Assembly: GCA_009377605.1 (NCBI GenBank)
Contig: WHTT01000025.1
Location: forward strand, 1 to 64,000
Direction of reading: 5' to 3'
Length of the DNA stretch: 64,000 bases
DNA from: Luteitalea sp.
Lineage (GTDB): Bacteria > Acidobacteriota > Vicinamibacteria > Vicinamibacterales > Vicinamibacteraceae
The translations under genes were made by a program, and so were the position numbers. The notes beneath the pieces were generated by a model, which searched no databases, was not told the DNA's origin, and worked only from the letters and a program-made list of their open reading frames with translations. Positions within the stretch are counted from its first letter, which is position 1. Every line of letters starts with the position of its first letter. This document shows positions 34,055 through 42,303 of this stretch, in pieces.

Positions 34055-36651
34055 TGGGAGGCCTTGTTTGCCTCCACTTGTTCGAAGCGCACGGCCCCGT
34101 CGGTCTTCACGACACGCGCCACGGCGAACGGGGTCGTCAACTGCTGGGTGCGTATGGCGTCCGACGCTGGAGCGACTTCTCGGTACGCGACGATGATCCC
34201 GTCGCCTTCACGACGAACGCTGTCCACGCGCACCGAGTATCCTCCCGTGGAGCGCCGGCCAAGGAACACAGCCACTAGCATCTCCTGCTCGAAGTCGACC
34301 TTGGGGAGCGGCTTGCCGGTCGGGAGTGACTCCCACAGCTTCTCCCACTCGGCCTGCGATCGAATGACGATCTGTTCCGGCTTGGTGCGGTTGCTCAACG
34401 GGCCGAATGCAAAGTTTGCGAACGCCACGGCATCGCTGTCCTCCTGCGCCTCCTGTCCGCCTCCAGCCGTGCTGGGCGGCGGCTCTGGCGGCGCCACGAC
34501 GTCGAACGAGAGCTCGCGCAAGGCGGTTTCCTTGCCGATCGTCGGCACGGCGTCAATCTGCAATACATACTTCCCTGGCTCGACGTCGACCAGCGGAATC
34601 TCGACCTTGTGACCGTAGCCGCCGCCCTTCCCCTCGAGCTCTGTCGAGGCGCGCTGCTCCGTCGCCCGAAAGACCTCACGTCCATCCACGCTCTTCACCC
34701 GCGTGGTGATGGCAACGTTGTGCGCCCGCTCCAGCGGGTCGTACAGCTCCGCGTAGGCCGTTAGCGTGTCCCCCGCCACAAAGGTGCGCACCGGCGTAGG
34801 CGGTGTCTCGAGCATCTCCTTGATGTCGTCGTCCAACGCCGGCGTCAACGTGAGGGCCGCAGCGCGTGACGTGAGCAGGATGCCGCTCATCGCCAGCTTT
34901 TTCTTCCTGTAGTCGGGCACCTCGAGGTCGTAGAAGACCGAGCCGAGCGTCCCCTTCTGCGCCTCGCGCGCGGCGACGCGGAGCTGATACCGGCCCGGCT
35001 TCAGCTCCAGCTTGCGTACGAGACGGAACCCGGTGAGCTGCACGAGCTGGTGAGTTTCCGGTCGCAGCTTGGGATCGATCAGGACCCGGTCGCCGCCTTG
35101 CACCTTGGCCTCGTGGTCGATCGCGATGAGCGACACCTCGATCTGGTTCACCGCACGACCGTTCTCTTCCTTGAACGACAGCCCTTGCCCCGGAACTTGA
35201 ATGGTCACCGCCACGTCGGCCTTCTCGTCAGTGCCCTTGAAGGGGGCAGCCGTGACGCCCAGCGTGAGGCCGGGCTGGGGCAGCGGGCTCCTGAGCAGCT
35301 CCTTCACCCCGGCAGAGGTGTCGGTTGGCGCCGGCGTCTCTGGCGGCTTCTCCTCACGACCCCGCGGCCTCAGGTATCCCTTGCGCGCCACCACCTTGAC
35401 GCCCGGGCGCTTGACCCGCACCTCGATGCGGCGAAACCGGCCATCGCGGCGCTCGTACTTCGGGTAGTAGCCGAGCAGGTAGTAGTGGCTGTTGGCATGG
35501 ACGATGCGGTCGTATGCCGTGGCGAAGTCGTTGGTGTTCACGACCGCGAGGCCGCCCGTCTCCTCGGCCAGGGTGCGCAGACTGTCCTGCGATCGCCGCG
35601 CCTCGGACGCAAGGGACTGCGTACCGATGCCATAGGCAGGATCCTCCGGGGGCGCCGTCATTTCAATGCTCTCACCGCCGAACATCGCGCCGAGCCCACG
35701 TGGATCGATGGTGTAGAAGGCGACGTTGTTCTGCGTCGCGGCGGCGATGGCGTCCTTCATGGCGTACAAGACGTCGGAGGCATTCCGCTGGATATCGCCC
35801 ATGACGTCCAGCGTGTCGTAGTCGATCCCCTCGCTGAAGAAGAGAATGGCCTTGCGGCGCCCTTGCACATTGTTGAGGTATTGCGCGATGTTCTCCAGGC
35901 TGCCCATGGAAGTACGCGCGTTGTACGCCCGCTCGAAGTCCAACGGGTCCTGAATGCCCTTGCCGGCCCGATTAGAGCTGCTATCGGGTAGCTGCGTGCC
36001 TCGCTGCCGGTTGTAGGCATCCAACCGCTCGAGCGTCGCGGATCGGATCTTGCGTCCCATGAAGCGATTGACGGACTGCTCGAGCAGCAACTTGTTGCTG
36101 GTGAACTCCTGCGCTGCGTCGGTGCGCCCACCGGTGTAGACGACGGCGGCAATGTCGTTGGCACCGAGATGCTTCTCGATGAACTCGTTGGCGGCCTTCT
36201 TGACGAGCGACGACTGCAGCGCATGCGTGTGCACGTCGTCGAGCACCATCACGTAGATGCGCCCATCGAGGGGCTGCTGGTTCGAGGCGGTATCGCTCGG
36301 CAACGGCTTGCCGTCGAAGAGCGTCGTCTCCGTGCGGTCGACGGGAATGGCAACCTCGGTGAAGGTCGCTATCTTTTGCGGAATCTTCTCCTCGAAGATC
36401 TGAAAGTCACCCTGCGTGAGGCTCCTCACGAAGTTGCCCTTCTCGTCGGTCACGGACACGTCGACCTCGACGTAGTTGATCTCGGTCCTGAAGACCGCCG
36501 CGGAGGGCTGTTGCGCCGATGACTCCGAGGCAGTCGACGGCGCAGGGTTGGATTGGTCGTTCGCCGGCGTTTGGCGAGGCGGCGCAGACGGCTGTGCCTG
36601 GACCGCGCCCATGACAGCGGCCAAAATAGGGCCAAGCAAGGATCGTCGCAT
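34051..36651 (-). CDS. Exported VWA-domain protein with C-terminal PrcB domain
   Basis: An 866-aa acidobacterial VWFA-related protein. A signal peptide (RRSLLGPILAAVMGAVQAQ) is followed by a Pro/Ser-rich linker and a short beta domain (about 55-120: VEVDVSVTDEKGNFVRSLTQ). The VWA domain (about 130-430) has a degenerate MIDAS, VMVLDDVHTHALQSS. Beta-sandwich modules occupy about 470-730. The last 110 residues form a PrcB-like domain: IVIRSQAEWEKLWESL, then VAVFLGRRSTGGYSVRV. PrcB-type domains occur in exported protease complexes. The ATG at 36651 is chosen for the signal peptide. It overlaps the DUF4870 gene. Confidence 0.88.
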   Translation of the reverse strand: MRRSLLGPILAAVMGAVQAQPSAPPRQTPANDQSNPAPSTASESSAQQPSAAVFRTEINYVEVDVSVTDEKGNFVRSLTQGDFQIFEEKIPQKIATFTEVAIPVDRTETTLFDGKPLPSDTASNQQPLDGRIYVMVLDDVHTHALQSSLVKKAANEFIEKHLGANDIAAVVYTGGRTDAAQEFTSNKLLLEQSVNRFMGRKIRSATLERLDAYNRQRGTQLPDSSSNRAGKGIQDPLDFERAYNARTSMGSLENIAQYLNNVQGRRKAILFFSEGIDYDTLDVMGDIQRNASDVLYAMKDAIAAATQNNVAFYTIDPRGLGAMFGGESIEMTAPPEDPAYGIGTQSLASEARRSQDSLRTLAEETGGLAVVNTNDFATAYDRIVHANSHYYLLGYYPKYERRDGRFRRIEVRVKRPGVKVVARKGYLRPRGREEKPPETPAPTDTSAGVKELLRSPLPQPGLTLGVTAAPFKGTDEKADVAVTIQVPGQGLSFKEENGRAVNQIEVSLIAIDHEAKVQGGDRVLIDPKLRPETHQLVQLTGFRLVRKLELKPGRYQLRVAAREAQKGTLGSVFYDLEVPDYRKKKLAMSGILLTSRAAALTLTPALDDDIKEMLETPPTPVRTFVAGDTLTAYAELYDPLERAHNVAITTRVKSVDGREVFRATEQRASTELEGKGGGYGHKVEIPLVDVEPGKYVLQIDAVPTIGKETALRELSFDVVAPPEPPPSTAGGGQEAQEDSDAVAFANFAFGPLSNRTKPEQIVIRSQAEWEKLWESLPTGKPLPKVDFEQEMLVAVFLGRRSTGGYSVRVDSVRREGDGIIVAYREVAPASDAIRTQQLTTPFAVARVVKTDGAVRFEQVEANKASQ

Positions 36652-36722
36652 GGTTCGAGACCACGAACCGGGAAGATAACCCGGAAGGAAACAGGCAGCG
36701 CGCTGGCGCTGGGACATTATCA

Positions 36723-36780
36723 AGGTTCGAGGGTCGAGGTTCAAGGTTCGCGGGGACCCTCAAACCTCGAACCTTCGTTT
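36723..36780. repeat. GGTTCGAGG-type direct/inverted repeats between divergent genes
   Basis: Several copies of (A)GGTTCGAGG / AGGTTCAAGG on the plus strand are followed by the inverted AACCTCGAACCTT just before the M24 peptidase start. The arrangement can fold into a hairpin in the divergent promoter region. A fragment of the same motif (AACCTCGAACCTC) lies at about 55475. Confidence 0.6.
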
Positions 36781-36791
36781 ATACTGCCGAA

Positions 36792-37970
36792 ATGCCCTTG
36801 GATGTGGCCGCCGTGCAAGCCGCGCTTCGCGAGGAGGGGCTGGACGGCTGGCTGCTCTACGACTTTCGCGGGTCGAATCCCATTGCCCGCAAGCTCGCGG
36901 GCGTGAACGGCTCGGCCAAGCTGGCGACCCGCCGCTGGTACTATGTCGTGCCGGCTGTGGGCGACCCGCGCGGCCTCGTGCATCGCATCGAAGCACACGC
37001 GCTCGACGCGCTGCCCGGGCGCAAGCTGCAGTACGCAGATCGCGGCTCGCTCGACGCCGGGCTGTCCCAGGTGCTCGAGGGCTGCCGGCGGGTCGCGATG
37101 GAGTACTCAGCCGAATGTGCCATCCCGTACATTGCCCGCGTCGACGCTGGTACGGTTGAAGCCGTCCGGCGGCGCGGTATCGAGGTCATCTCATCCGGCG
37201 ATCTCGTGCAACAGTTCGAGGTGCGATGGAGCGAACGGGGGCTCGAGACGCATCGGGCAGCGTCCGAGCGCCTCTACCGGATCAAGGATCGGGCTTTCGA
37301 CGCGCTCCGCCGCGTTGCTGGCGGCCGCGACACGACGGAATACGCATTGCAGCAGGAAATGGCCGGGTGGTTTGCAGAGGAGGGGCTCGTCAGCGATTCG
37401 CCGCCGGTGGTGGCGGCAATGGCGAATGCAGGCGATCCACACTATCTCCCGACGGCCAACCAGCACCGGCCGATCCGTCGGAACGAGCTGGTGTTGCTCG
37501 ACCTCTGGGGTACGCTGGACGAGCCTGGCGCTATCTTCGCCGATATCAGCTGGGTCGGGTTCACGGGACGGGACGTGCCGGAGGAGTACCGACACGCGTT
37601 CGCCAGCATCGTGCAGGCGCGCGATGCCGCCGTGGCAGCCGTGACCGACGCTGTCGCGGGTGGGCGCACCATCCGCGGTTTCGAGGCGGACCGCGCGGCA
37701 CGCACCGTGCTCGAAGCCGCAGGTTACGCCGACCACATCCTGCACCGCACGGGTCACAGCCTTGGCGAGACGGTGCACGGCAACGGTGCCAATCTGGACG
37801 ACTACGAGACACACGACGATCGTCGGCTGTTGGCGGGCACCGGCTTCACCGTCGAACCGGGTCTCTACTTCGACAGCTTCGGCGTCAGGACGGAGATCAA
37901 CATGTACGTGAGCGACCGCGCCGCAACCGTCACGGGGCCTCGCCAAGCGGCCATCGTGGCGCTCGGGTAG
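36792..37970 (+). CDS. M24-family Xaa-Pro peptidase-like protein
   Basis: Metallopeptidase with the pita-bread fold, 392 aa. A creatinase-type N-terminal domain (about 1-150, GLDGWLLYDFRGSNPIA) precedes the catalytic domain. Metal ligands are visible in order: Asp in LVLLDLWG, Asp in IFADISWVGF, His in LHRTGHSLGETVHG, Glu in FTVEPGLYF and Glu in VRTEINMYV. It would cleave dipeptides or X-Pro bonds in the cytosol, as it has no signal peptide. Exact substrate is unknown; prolidase or creatinase-like are both possible. Confidence 0.9.
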   Translation: MPLDVAAVQAALREEGLDGWLLYDFRGSNPIARKLAGVNGSAKLATRRWYYVVPAVGDPRGLVHRIEAHALDALPGRKLQYADRGSLDAGLSQVLEGCRRVAMEYSAECAIPYIARVDAGTVEAVRRRGIEVISSGDLVQQFEVRWSERGLETHRAASERLYRIKDRAFDALRRVAGGRDTTEYALQQEMAGWFAEEGLVSDSPPVVAAMANAGDPHYLPTANQHRPIRRNELVLLDLWGTLDEPGAIFADISWVGFTGRDVPEEYRHAFASIVQARDAAVAAVTDAVAGGRTIRGFEADRAARTVLEAAGYADHILHRTGHSLGETVHGNGANLDDYETHDDRRLLAGTGFTVEPGLYFDSFGVRTEINMYVSDRAATVTGPRQAAIVALG

Positions 37971-38004
37971 GCAGGGGTGAGCAAAGTCGCTGTTCAAGTA
38001 GCAC

Positions 38005-38075
38005 GTAGCGCAGGCCTTTAGGCCTGCCAATCGGGACGCGAATTCTCGGCAGGCAGGCCTAAAGGCCTGCGCTAC
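38005..38075. repeat. 24-bp perfect inverted repeat of the AGGCCTTTAGGCCT family
   Basis: GTAGCGCAGGCCTTTAGGCC+TGCC at 38005-38028 is exactly complementary to 38052-38075, with a 23-nt spacer. Each arm is itself nearly palindromic. It lies between the M24 gene and htrA and could terminate the former. A single arm with 23 of 24 bases identical recurs at 45204-45227. Confidence 0.8.
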
Positions 38076-38120
38076 GGATGTCAATGCAAGTGAGTTCTGG
38101 GCCTAGGGAGCGTAGTCATC

Positions 38121-39638
38121 ATGCCGGCTCGCAGAACGACGTGGTTCTATTTGCTGCTCGTCGCGGTCGCCTCCACAGCGATCGGCATGGTGCTCGCCTC
38201 GCGTCTCGATCTGGCGTCCCATTCGGTGGCGAGCGGTCCGACCGCGCCGCCCCCCATGAACAGTGCGCCGCTCACCGGACCGGTGGACGCGCAAACGTTT
38301 CGCAATGTGGCGAGCGCGGTCAGCCCCATCGTCGTGAATATTCGCACGGAATCGACCCAGCGTCGCGGCTCCACCGAGCTCTTCGACGGAGACGACATGT
38401 TCCGCCGCTTCTTTGGCGGCGAACCGCGCGACCGCCCGCGCCGCAACGCGCCGCGCGAGCGTGTCGAGGGAGCGGGCTCCGGCTTCATCATCGACAAGGC
38501 GGGCTTCATCCTGACCAACAACCACGTCGTCGAGGGTGCACTGGGTATCGAGATTGGCTTCTTCGGCGGCGCACCGGATGATTACTATCCGGCGAAGGTC
38601 GTGGGACGCGATCCGCTGACCGACAGCGCGCTCATTCAGCTCACGCGGCTCCCCACCCGCGAGCTGCCGGTCGCGCGCTTCGGCGATTCGGATCTGATGC
38701 AGCCGGGTGACTGGGTGATGGCCATCGGGAACCCGTTCAACTTCGAACACTCCATCAGTGTCGGCGTCATCAGCGGCCTCGGCAGGCCCCTCGATGTGGC
38801 CGACGGCCGACGCGTCAACACGCTCCAGACCGACGCGGCCATCAACCCTGGCAATTCTGGCGGCCCGATGCTCAACATCCGCGGCGAGGTCGTTGGAGTG
38901 AACACCGCCATTCTGACGGCGCGCGCCAACAATTTGGGCATCGGCTTTGCCGTGCCCATCAATGTCATACGGGAGATCATCCCTCAGCTTCGGGAAGGCC
39001 GCGTCACGCGCGGCGTGATCGGCATTCGCATTCACCCGCTGCCGTCGGTGGGATTCGAGGACTTTGGCCTGACGCGCCATGTGGGCGCTCTTGTCGCCGC
39101 CGTCGATCCGGAAGGTCCGGCGAGCCGGGCCGGCCTCCAACCGGGCGACGTCATCGTCGAGTTCGGTGGCCGCGAAGTACGGGACGATGGGGAGCTCGTC
39201 GACCTCGTGACGCGTGCGCAGCCTGGGGCGCGGGTCGCGGTGAGGATACTTCGCCACCAGAAGCCGCAGACGATGCAGGTGGTGATTGGGGAGCTCAGGC
39301 ACGACCAAGACGAGCGGCAACCTCGCCGCGAGACGACATCCTCTCGCGATCCGGAAAGCGGCGGTATCGGCGTGACACTGGACGAAGTGCCGCCCGAGCT
39401 CGTTCGCCGATTGCGCCTCCAGCGGGTCGCCCGTGGAGCGTTGATTGCCGATATCGAGCCGCAGAGCGCGGCCGAAGGCGCCCTCCTTCGCGGCGATGTG
39501 ATCATCGAGATCAACGATCGGCGCGTCGCCAACGCCGCTGATGCCGCCAAGCAACTGGAAGCGGTCCCGCAGGATCGTCTGGCCAGACTGCTCGTGCTGC
39601 GCGATGGACAGCGCGTGTTCGTCCCGGTGCGAAAATGA
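38121..39638 (+). CDS. HtrA/DegP-type periplasmic serine protease
   Basis: A 505-aa Do-like protease/chaperone. Residues 7-26 form a signal anchor. The trypsin-like domain has the full triad: His135 (LTNNHVVEG), Asp168 (DPLTDSALIQL) and Ser246 (NPGNSGGPML). Two PDZ domains follow (about 290-385 and 400-500; GPASRAGLQPGDVIVEFGG and SAAEGALLRGDVIIEINDR). Members degrade misfolded envelope proteins. The ATG has GGGAG 10 nt upstream. The stop overlaps the CYTH gene start (ATGA), making it first in a tight four-gene unit. Confidence 0.95.
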   Translation: MPARRTTWFYLLLVAVASTAIGMVLASRLDLASHSVASGPTAPPPMNSAPLTGPVDAQTFRNVASAVSPIVVNIRTESTQRRGSTELFDGDDMFRRFFGGEPRDRPRRNAPRERVEGAGSGFIIDKAGFILTNNHVVEGALGIEIGFFGGAPDDYYPAKVVGRDPLTDSALIQLTRLPTRELPVARFGDSDLMQPGDWVMAIGNPFNFEHSISVGVISGLGRPLDVADGRRVNTLQTDAAINPGNSGGPMLNIRGEVVGVNTAILTARANNLGIGFAVPINVIREIIPQLREGRVTRGVIGIRIHPLPSVGFEDFGLTRHVGALVAAVDPEGPASRAGLQPGDVIVEFGGREVRDDGELVDLVTRAQPGARVAVRILRHQKPQTMQVVIGELRHDQDERQPRRETTSSRDPESGGIGVTLDEVPPELVRRLRLQRVARGALIADIEPQSAAEGALLRGDVIIEINDRRVANAADAAKQLEAVPQDRLARLLVLRDGQRVFVPVRK

Positions 39639-40192
39639 CACGTCCGGGCGTCGAGCGTGAGATCAAGCTGCGTTTTCCGTCGGTAGGCGAGGCTCGGCGT
39701 GCGGTGATCACCTCCGGGGCCACGCCCGTCGCTGCGAGGCGTCTTCAGGAGGATACATTGCTCGACACCTCCGAACGCCTGCTCGGTGAGCGCGGTTGCA
39801 CGCTGAGAGTTCGTAGGGATGGGAAAGAGAGCCGCGTGACGTTCAAGGGCCCGGTTCAGCCTGCCGCGATGAAAGTGCGCGAGGAGATCGAAACCGCTGT
39901 GGGCGATGGCCCAACCATGCTCGAGCTGCTCGGTCGGCTCGGCTTCAGCCCCTCCGTCCGTTACCAGAAGTATCGCGAGGAATTCTCCGCGCCAGGCATC
40001 CTCGTGGCCATCGACGAGACGCCCGTGGGCGTGTTCGTCGAGCTGGAAGGGAGCGAGGAGGGCATTGCTGCGACGGCCTCGGCGCTCGGCCGCACCGAAT
40101 CGGACTACATTCGCGAGTCCTACCTCACGCTGTTCCGGGCACACCGCGAAGCGCTCGGCCTCCGCGGTCCGGACATGTTGTTTCAACCGTGA
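39635..40192 (+). CDS. CYTH-domain protein (class IV adenylate cyclase / thiamine triphosphatase-like)
   Basis: A 185-aa CYTH beta-tunnel protein. The diagnostic EREIK (E-x-E-x-K, residues 7-11) is present, followed by RLQEDTLLDT, GCTLRVRRDGKESRVTFKGP, KVREEIET, a KYREEF segment and IDETPVGVFVELEG with acidic metal ligands. CYTH proteins act on triphosphate compounds (tripolyphosphate, ThTP or ATP to cAMP); the substrate here is unknown. It overlaps both neighbours by 4 nt. Confidence 0.88.
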   Translation: MTRPGVEREIKLRFPSVGEARRAVITSGATPVAARRLQEDTLLDTSERLLGERGCTLRVRRDGKESRVTFKGPVQPAAMKVREEIETAVGDGPTMLELLGRLGFSPSVRYQKYREEFSAPGILVAIDETPVGVFVELEGSEEGIAATASALGRTESDYIRESYLTLFRAHREALGLRGPDMLFQP

Positions 40193-41172
40193 CAGTCTGG
40201 CCGCCACCCACGATGGTGCTGACGGCGGGCGTCGGTTCTCGCCTGCATCCACTCTCACACCTGAGGGCGAAGGCGGCGCTGCCGGTCGCGGGTGTGCCGC
40301 TCATCTGCCGCATCCTGGCACGGCTGCGGGCACACGGGATTCGAGACGTCGTTCTGAATCTGCATCATCGCCCCGAGACGGTCGCCGCGATCGTGGGCGA
40401 TGGAAGCGACAGCGGCGTGCGTGTTCGCTACTCGTGGGAGCCGCGCCTGCTTGGGTCCGCCGGCGGCGTCAGTCGTGCCGTGCCGCTGCTCGATGCGGAG
40501 CATCTTCTGATCGTCAACGGCGACAGCCTCACGGACCTGGATGTCCGCGCGGTTTGGGACGCCCATGTGCGGTCTGGTGCCAAGGTGACGTTGGCGCTCG
40601 CGCCGTTTCCCGCACCAGGCAGATACGGTGGGGTCGTGCTCTCACCCGACGGTGCCGTCACCGGTTTTCGACGCCGCGGCGAGGCTCACGTCGGCCTGGA
40701 TTCGCCACAGGTCTGGCATTTCATTGGCGTCCAGGTCGTCGCGCGCGCGCTTTTCGCGTCACTGCCAGCTGACGCGGCTGTCGAATCCGTCCGCGACCTC
40801 TATCCAACACTCTTGAGCGAGCAGCCGAGCGCTGTTCGAGGATTCGTCAGCGGTGCGACGTTCCTCGACACTGGCACCAGCACCGATTACCTCGACACGT
40901 CTCTAGAGCTGGCCGGAGCCGAAGGCGGCCGACTCGCGCTCATCGGACGCGGGAGTCGCGTGGCGCCGAGCGCGTCTGTCGTCGACACCATTGTGTGGGA
41001 CGCCGTCTCTGTGGGGCCCGCCTGCGAGCTCACGCGCTGCATCGTGACCGATCGCGTCGACGTCCCGGCGGGATCACGATACGAGTCGAGTATCCTTATG
41101 CGCCGCGGCGACTGCCCCGAAGACGCGAAGGCACGCGTCGACGGCGAGCTGGCGATTGTGGAATTGAGGTAG
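40189..41172 (+). CDS. Nucleotidyltransferase, MurU/mannose-1-P guanylyltransferase-like
   Basis: A 327-aa sugar-1-phosphate nucleotidyltransferase. The N-terminal loop is VLTAGVGSRLHPLSHLRAKA, a slightly altered G-x-G-T-R motif with Ser for Thr, then ALPVAGVPL. The metal Asp is in LIVNGDSLTDLD. A C-terminal left-handed beta-helix-like region follows (about 245-325). Next to an AmgK-like kinase it probably makes UDP-MurNAc from MurNAc-1-P in cell-wall salvage, but NDP-hexose synthesis is also possible. The GTG start overlaps the upstream stop. Confidence 0.82.
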   Translation: MTVWPPPTMVLTAGVGSRLHPLSHLRAKAALPVAGVPLICRILARLRAHGIRDVVLNLHHRPETVAAIVGDGSDSGVRVRYSWEPRLLGSAGGVSRAVPLLDAEHLLIVNGDSLTDLDVRAVWDAHVRSGAKVTLALAPFPAPGRYGGVVLSPDGAVTGFRRRGEAHVGLDSPQVWHFIGVQVVARALFASLPADAAVESVRDLYPTLLSEQPSAVRGFVSGATFLDTGTSTDYLDTSLELAGAEGGRLALIGRGSRVAPSASVVDTIVWDAVSVGPACELTRCIVTDRVDVPAGSRYESSILMRRGDCPEDAKARVDGELAIVELR

Positions 41173-41191
41173 GCCGCCTCGCCGAGGCGTC
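41173..41191. repeat. CGCCTCG-CGAGGCG hairpin between the salvage genes
   Basis: CGCCTCG-C-CGAGGCG (41175-41189) directly after the nucleotidyltransferase stop. A close relative (GCGCCTCG-G-CGAGGCGC) lies at 60624-60640 after ctpA, so it is likely a dispersed palindromic repeat. Confidence 0.6.
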
Positions 41192-41202
41192 CCGACGGAT
41201 TG

Positions 41203-42204
41203 ATGATCACCGAAGGCGAGCAACGTGTGCAGGCCTATCTCGATCGCGCTGGACGCGGCGGTCGAGTCGTGAGGCTCACCAGCGATGCGTCCGATCGACG
41301 GTACTTCCGTCTCTTGATACCGTCGGAGACGCCGGTGGTCATCGCGCTCTATCCCTCCAGCTTCGACGCGGAGCGGCTCTCGTTCCTCAATGTGACGCAG
41401 CTCCTCGGCGAGATGCCGATCCCCATCCCGGAGGTGCTCGACTGTGCGCAGGATCTCGGCATTCTCGTCCTGGAGGACCTGGGCGACGTCACGTTGCAGG
41501 CGCATCTGGGTGCGGCGCCATCGTCGGATCACGCGGCGCTGTACCGCGAGGCGGTGCGGCTCATTGCCACGCTCCAGCGGTGTGGCGCCGAGCTCGCGTC
41601 GCCGCGTTACACGCCCTACACGGTGGCCTTCGACATCGACAAGCTGACATGGGAGCTCCAGTTCTTCATGAAGCACTTTCTCATCGCCTATCGCGGCGCC
41701 GCGCTCCACGAGACCACGCGCGCCGCGCTCAGCGAAGAATTCGCTCTCATCGTCGAGCAGGTGGCGTCAGAGCCCCATGTGCTCTGTCACCGGGACTACC
41801 ACAGTCGCAACCTCATGCTCCACCGTGAACGTCTCTACGTGATTGATTTCCAGGACGCGCGGATGGGGCCCAACACCTATGACTTGGTGTCGCTGCTCCG
41901 CGACTCGTACGTGGACGTGCAGGATGCGACCGTGAACGACCTGATCGCGTATTTCCTCCCGCTCATCGGCCAGGCGAACCGCGTCGACGAGTTCCGTGCG
42001 CGCTTCGATATGATGGCGCTCCAGCGCAACCTGAAGGCGCTCGGCACGTTCGGCTATCAGACGACGGCCCGCGCGAATCCCGTCTACATCCAATACATCC
42101 CGCGCACGCTGCGCTACGTTCGGGACAATCTGTTCCGCAACCGGCGGCGCTTCGGCCGGCTGCACGACATACTCGCCGAACATCTGCCAGAGCTGCGCCG
42201 TTGA
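41203..42204 (+). CDS. Aminoglycoside-phosphotransferase-fold sugar kinase, AmgK-like
   Basis: A 333-aa kinase of the APH/choline kinase fold. The catalytic loop is CHRDYHSRNLML (His196 to Asn202) and the DFG-equivalent is VIDFQDARMGPNTYDLVSLL. The N-terminal lobe has RLTSDASDRRYFRL and an ILVLEDLGDVTL hinge. AmgK phosphorylates MurNAc or GlcNAc at C1, feeding MurU; pairing with the preceding nucleotidyltransferase supports that reading. The ATG at 41203 is preferred to a TTG one codon earlier. Confidence 0.85.
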   Translation: MITEGEQRVQAYLDRAGRGGRVVRLTSDASDRRYFRLLIPSETPVVIALYPSSFDAERLSFLNVTQLLGEMPIPIPEVLDCAQDLGILVLEDLGDVTLQAHLGAAPSSDHAALYREAVRLIATLQRCGAELASPRYTPYTVAFDIDKLTWELQFFMKHFLIAYRGAALHETTRAALSEEFALIVEQVASEPHVLCHRDYHSRNLMLHRERLYVIDFQDARMGPNTYDLVSLLRDSYVDVQDATVNDLIAYFLPLIGQANRVDEFRARFDMMALQRNLKALGTFGYQTTARANPVYIQYIPRTLRYVRDNLFRNRRRFGRLHDILAEHLPELRR

Positions 42205-42214
42205 TTCCCGGCGT

Positions 42215-42290
42215 CCCTCGATCCCTTGCCCCTTTATCCCTTATCCCTTTATCCCTTATCCCTTTATCCCTTTGCCCCTTTTCCCTTAAG
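42215..42290 (+). repeat. C-rich CCCTTTATCCCTTAT repeat array
   Basis: About eight units of CCCT(T)TAT, CCCTTAT and CCCTTTGCC fill the gap between the AmgK-like gene and the TIM-barrel gene, ending a few nt before the likely start. The plus strand has almost no G. Confidence 0.85.
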
Positions 42291-42303
42291 CTTGGCGATA
42301 CGC

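Noticed and set aside
38103-39641. 512-aa minus-strand ORF antisense to htrA
   Set aside because: A shadow frame; His/Arg/Asp-rich composition reflects the reverse complement of a GC-rich gene.
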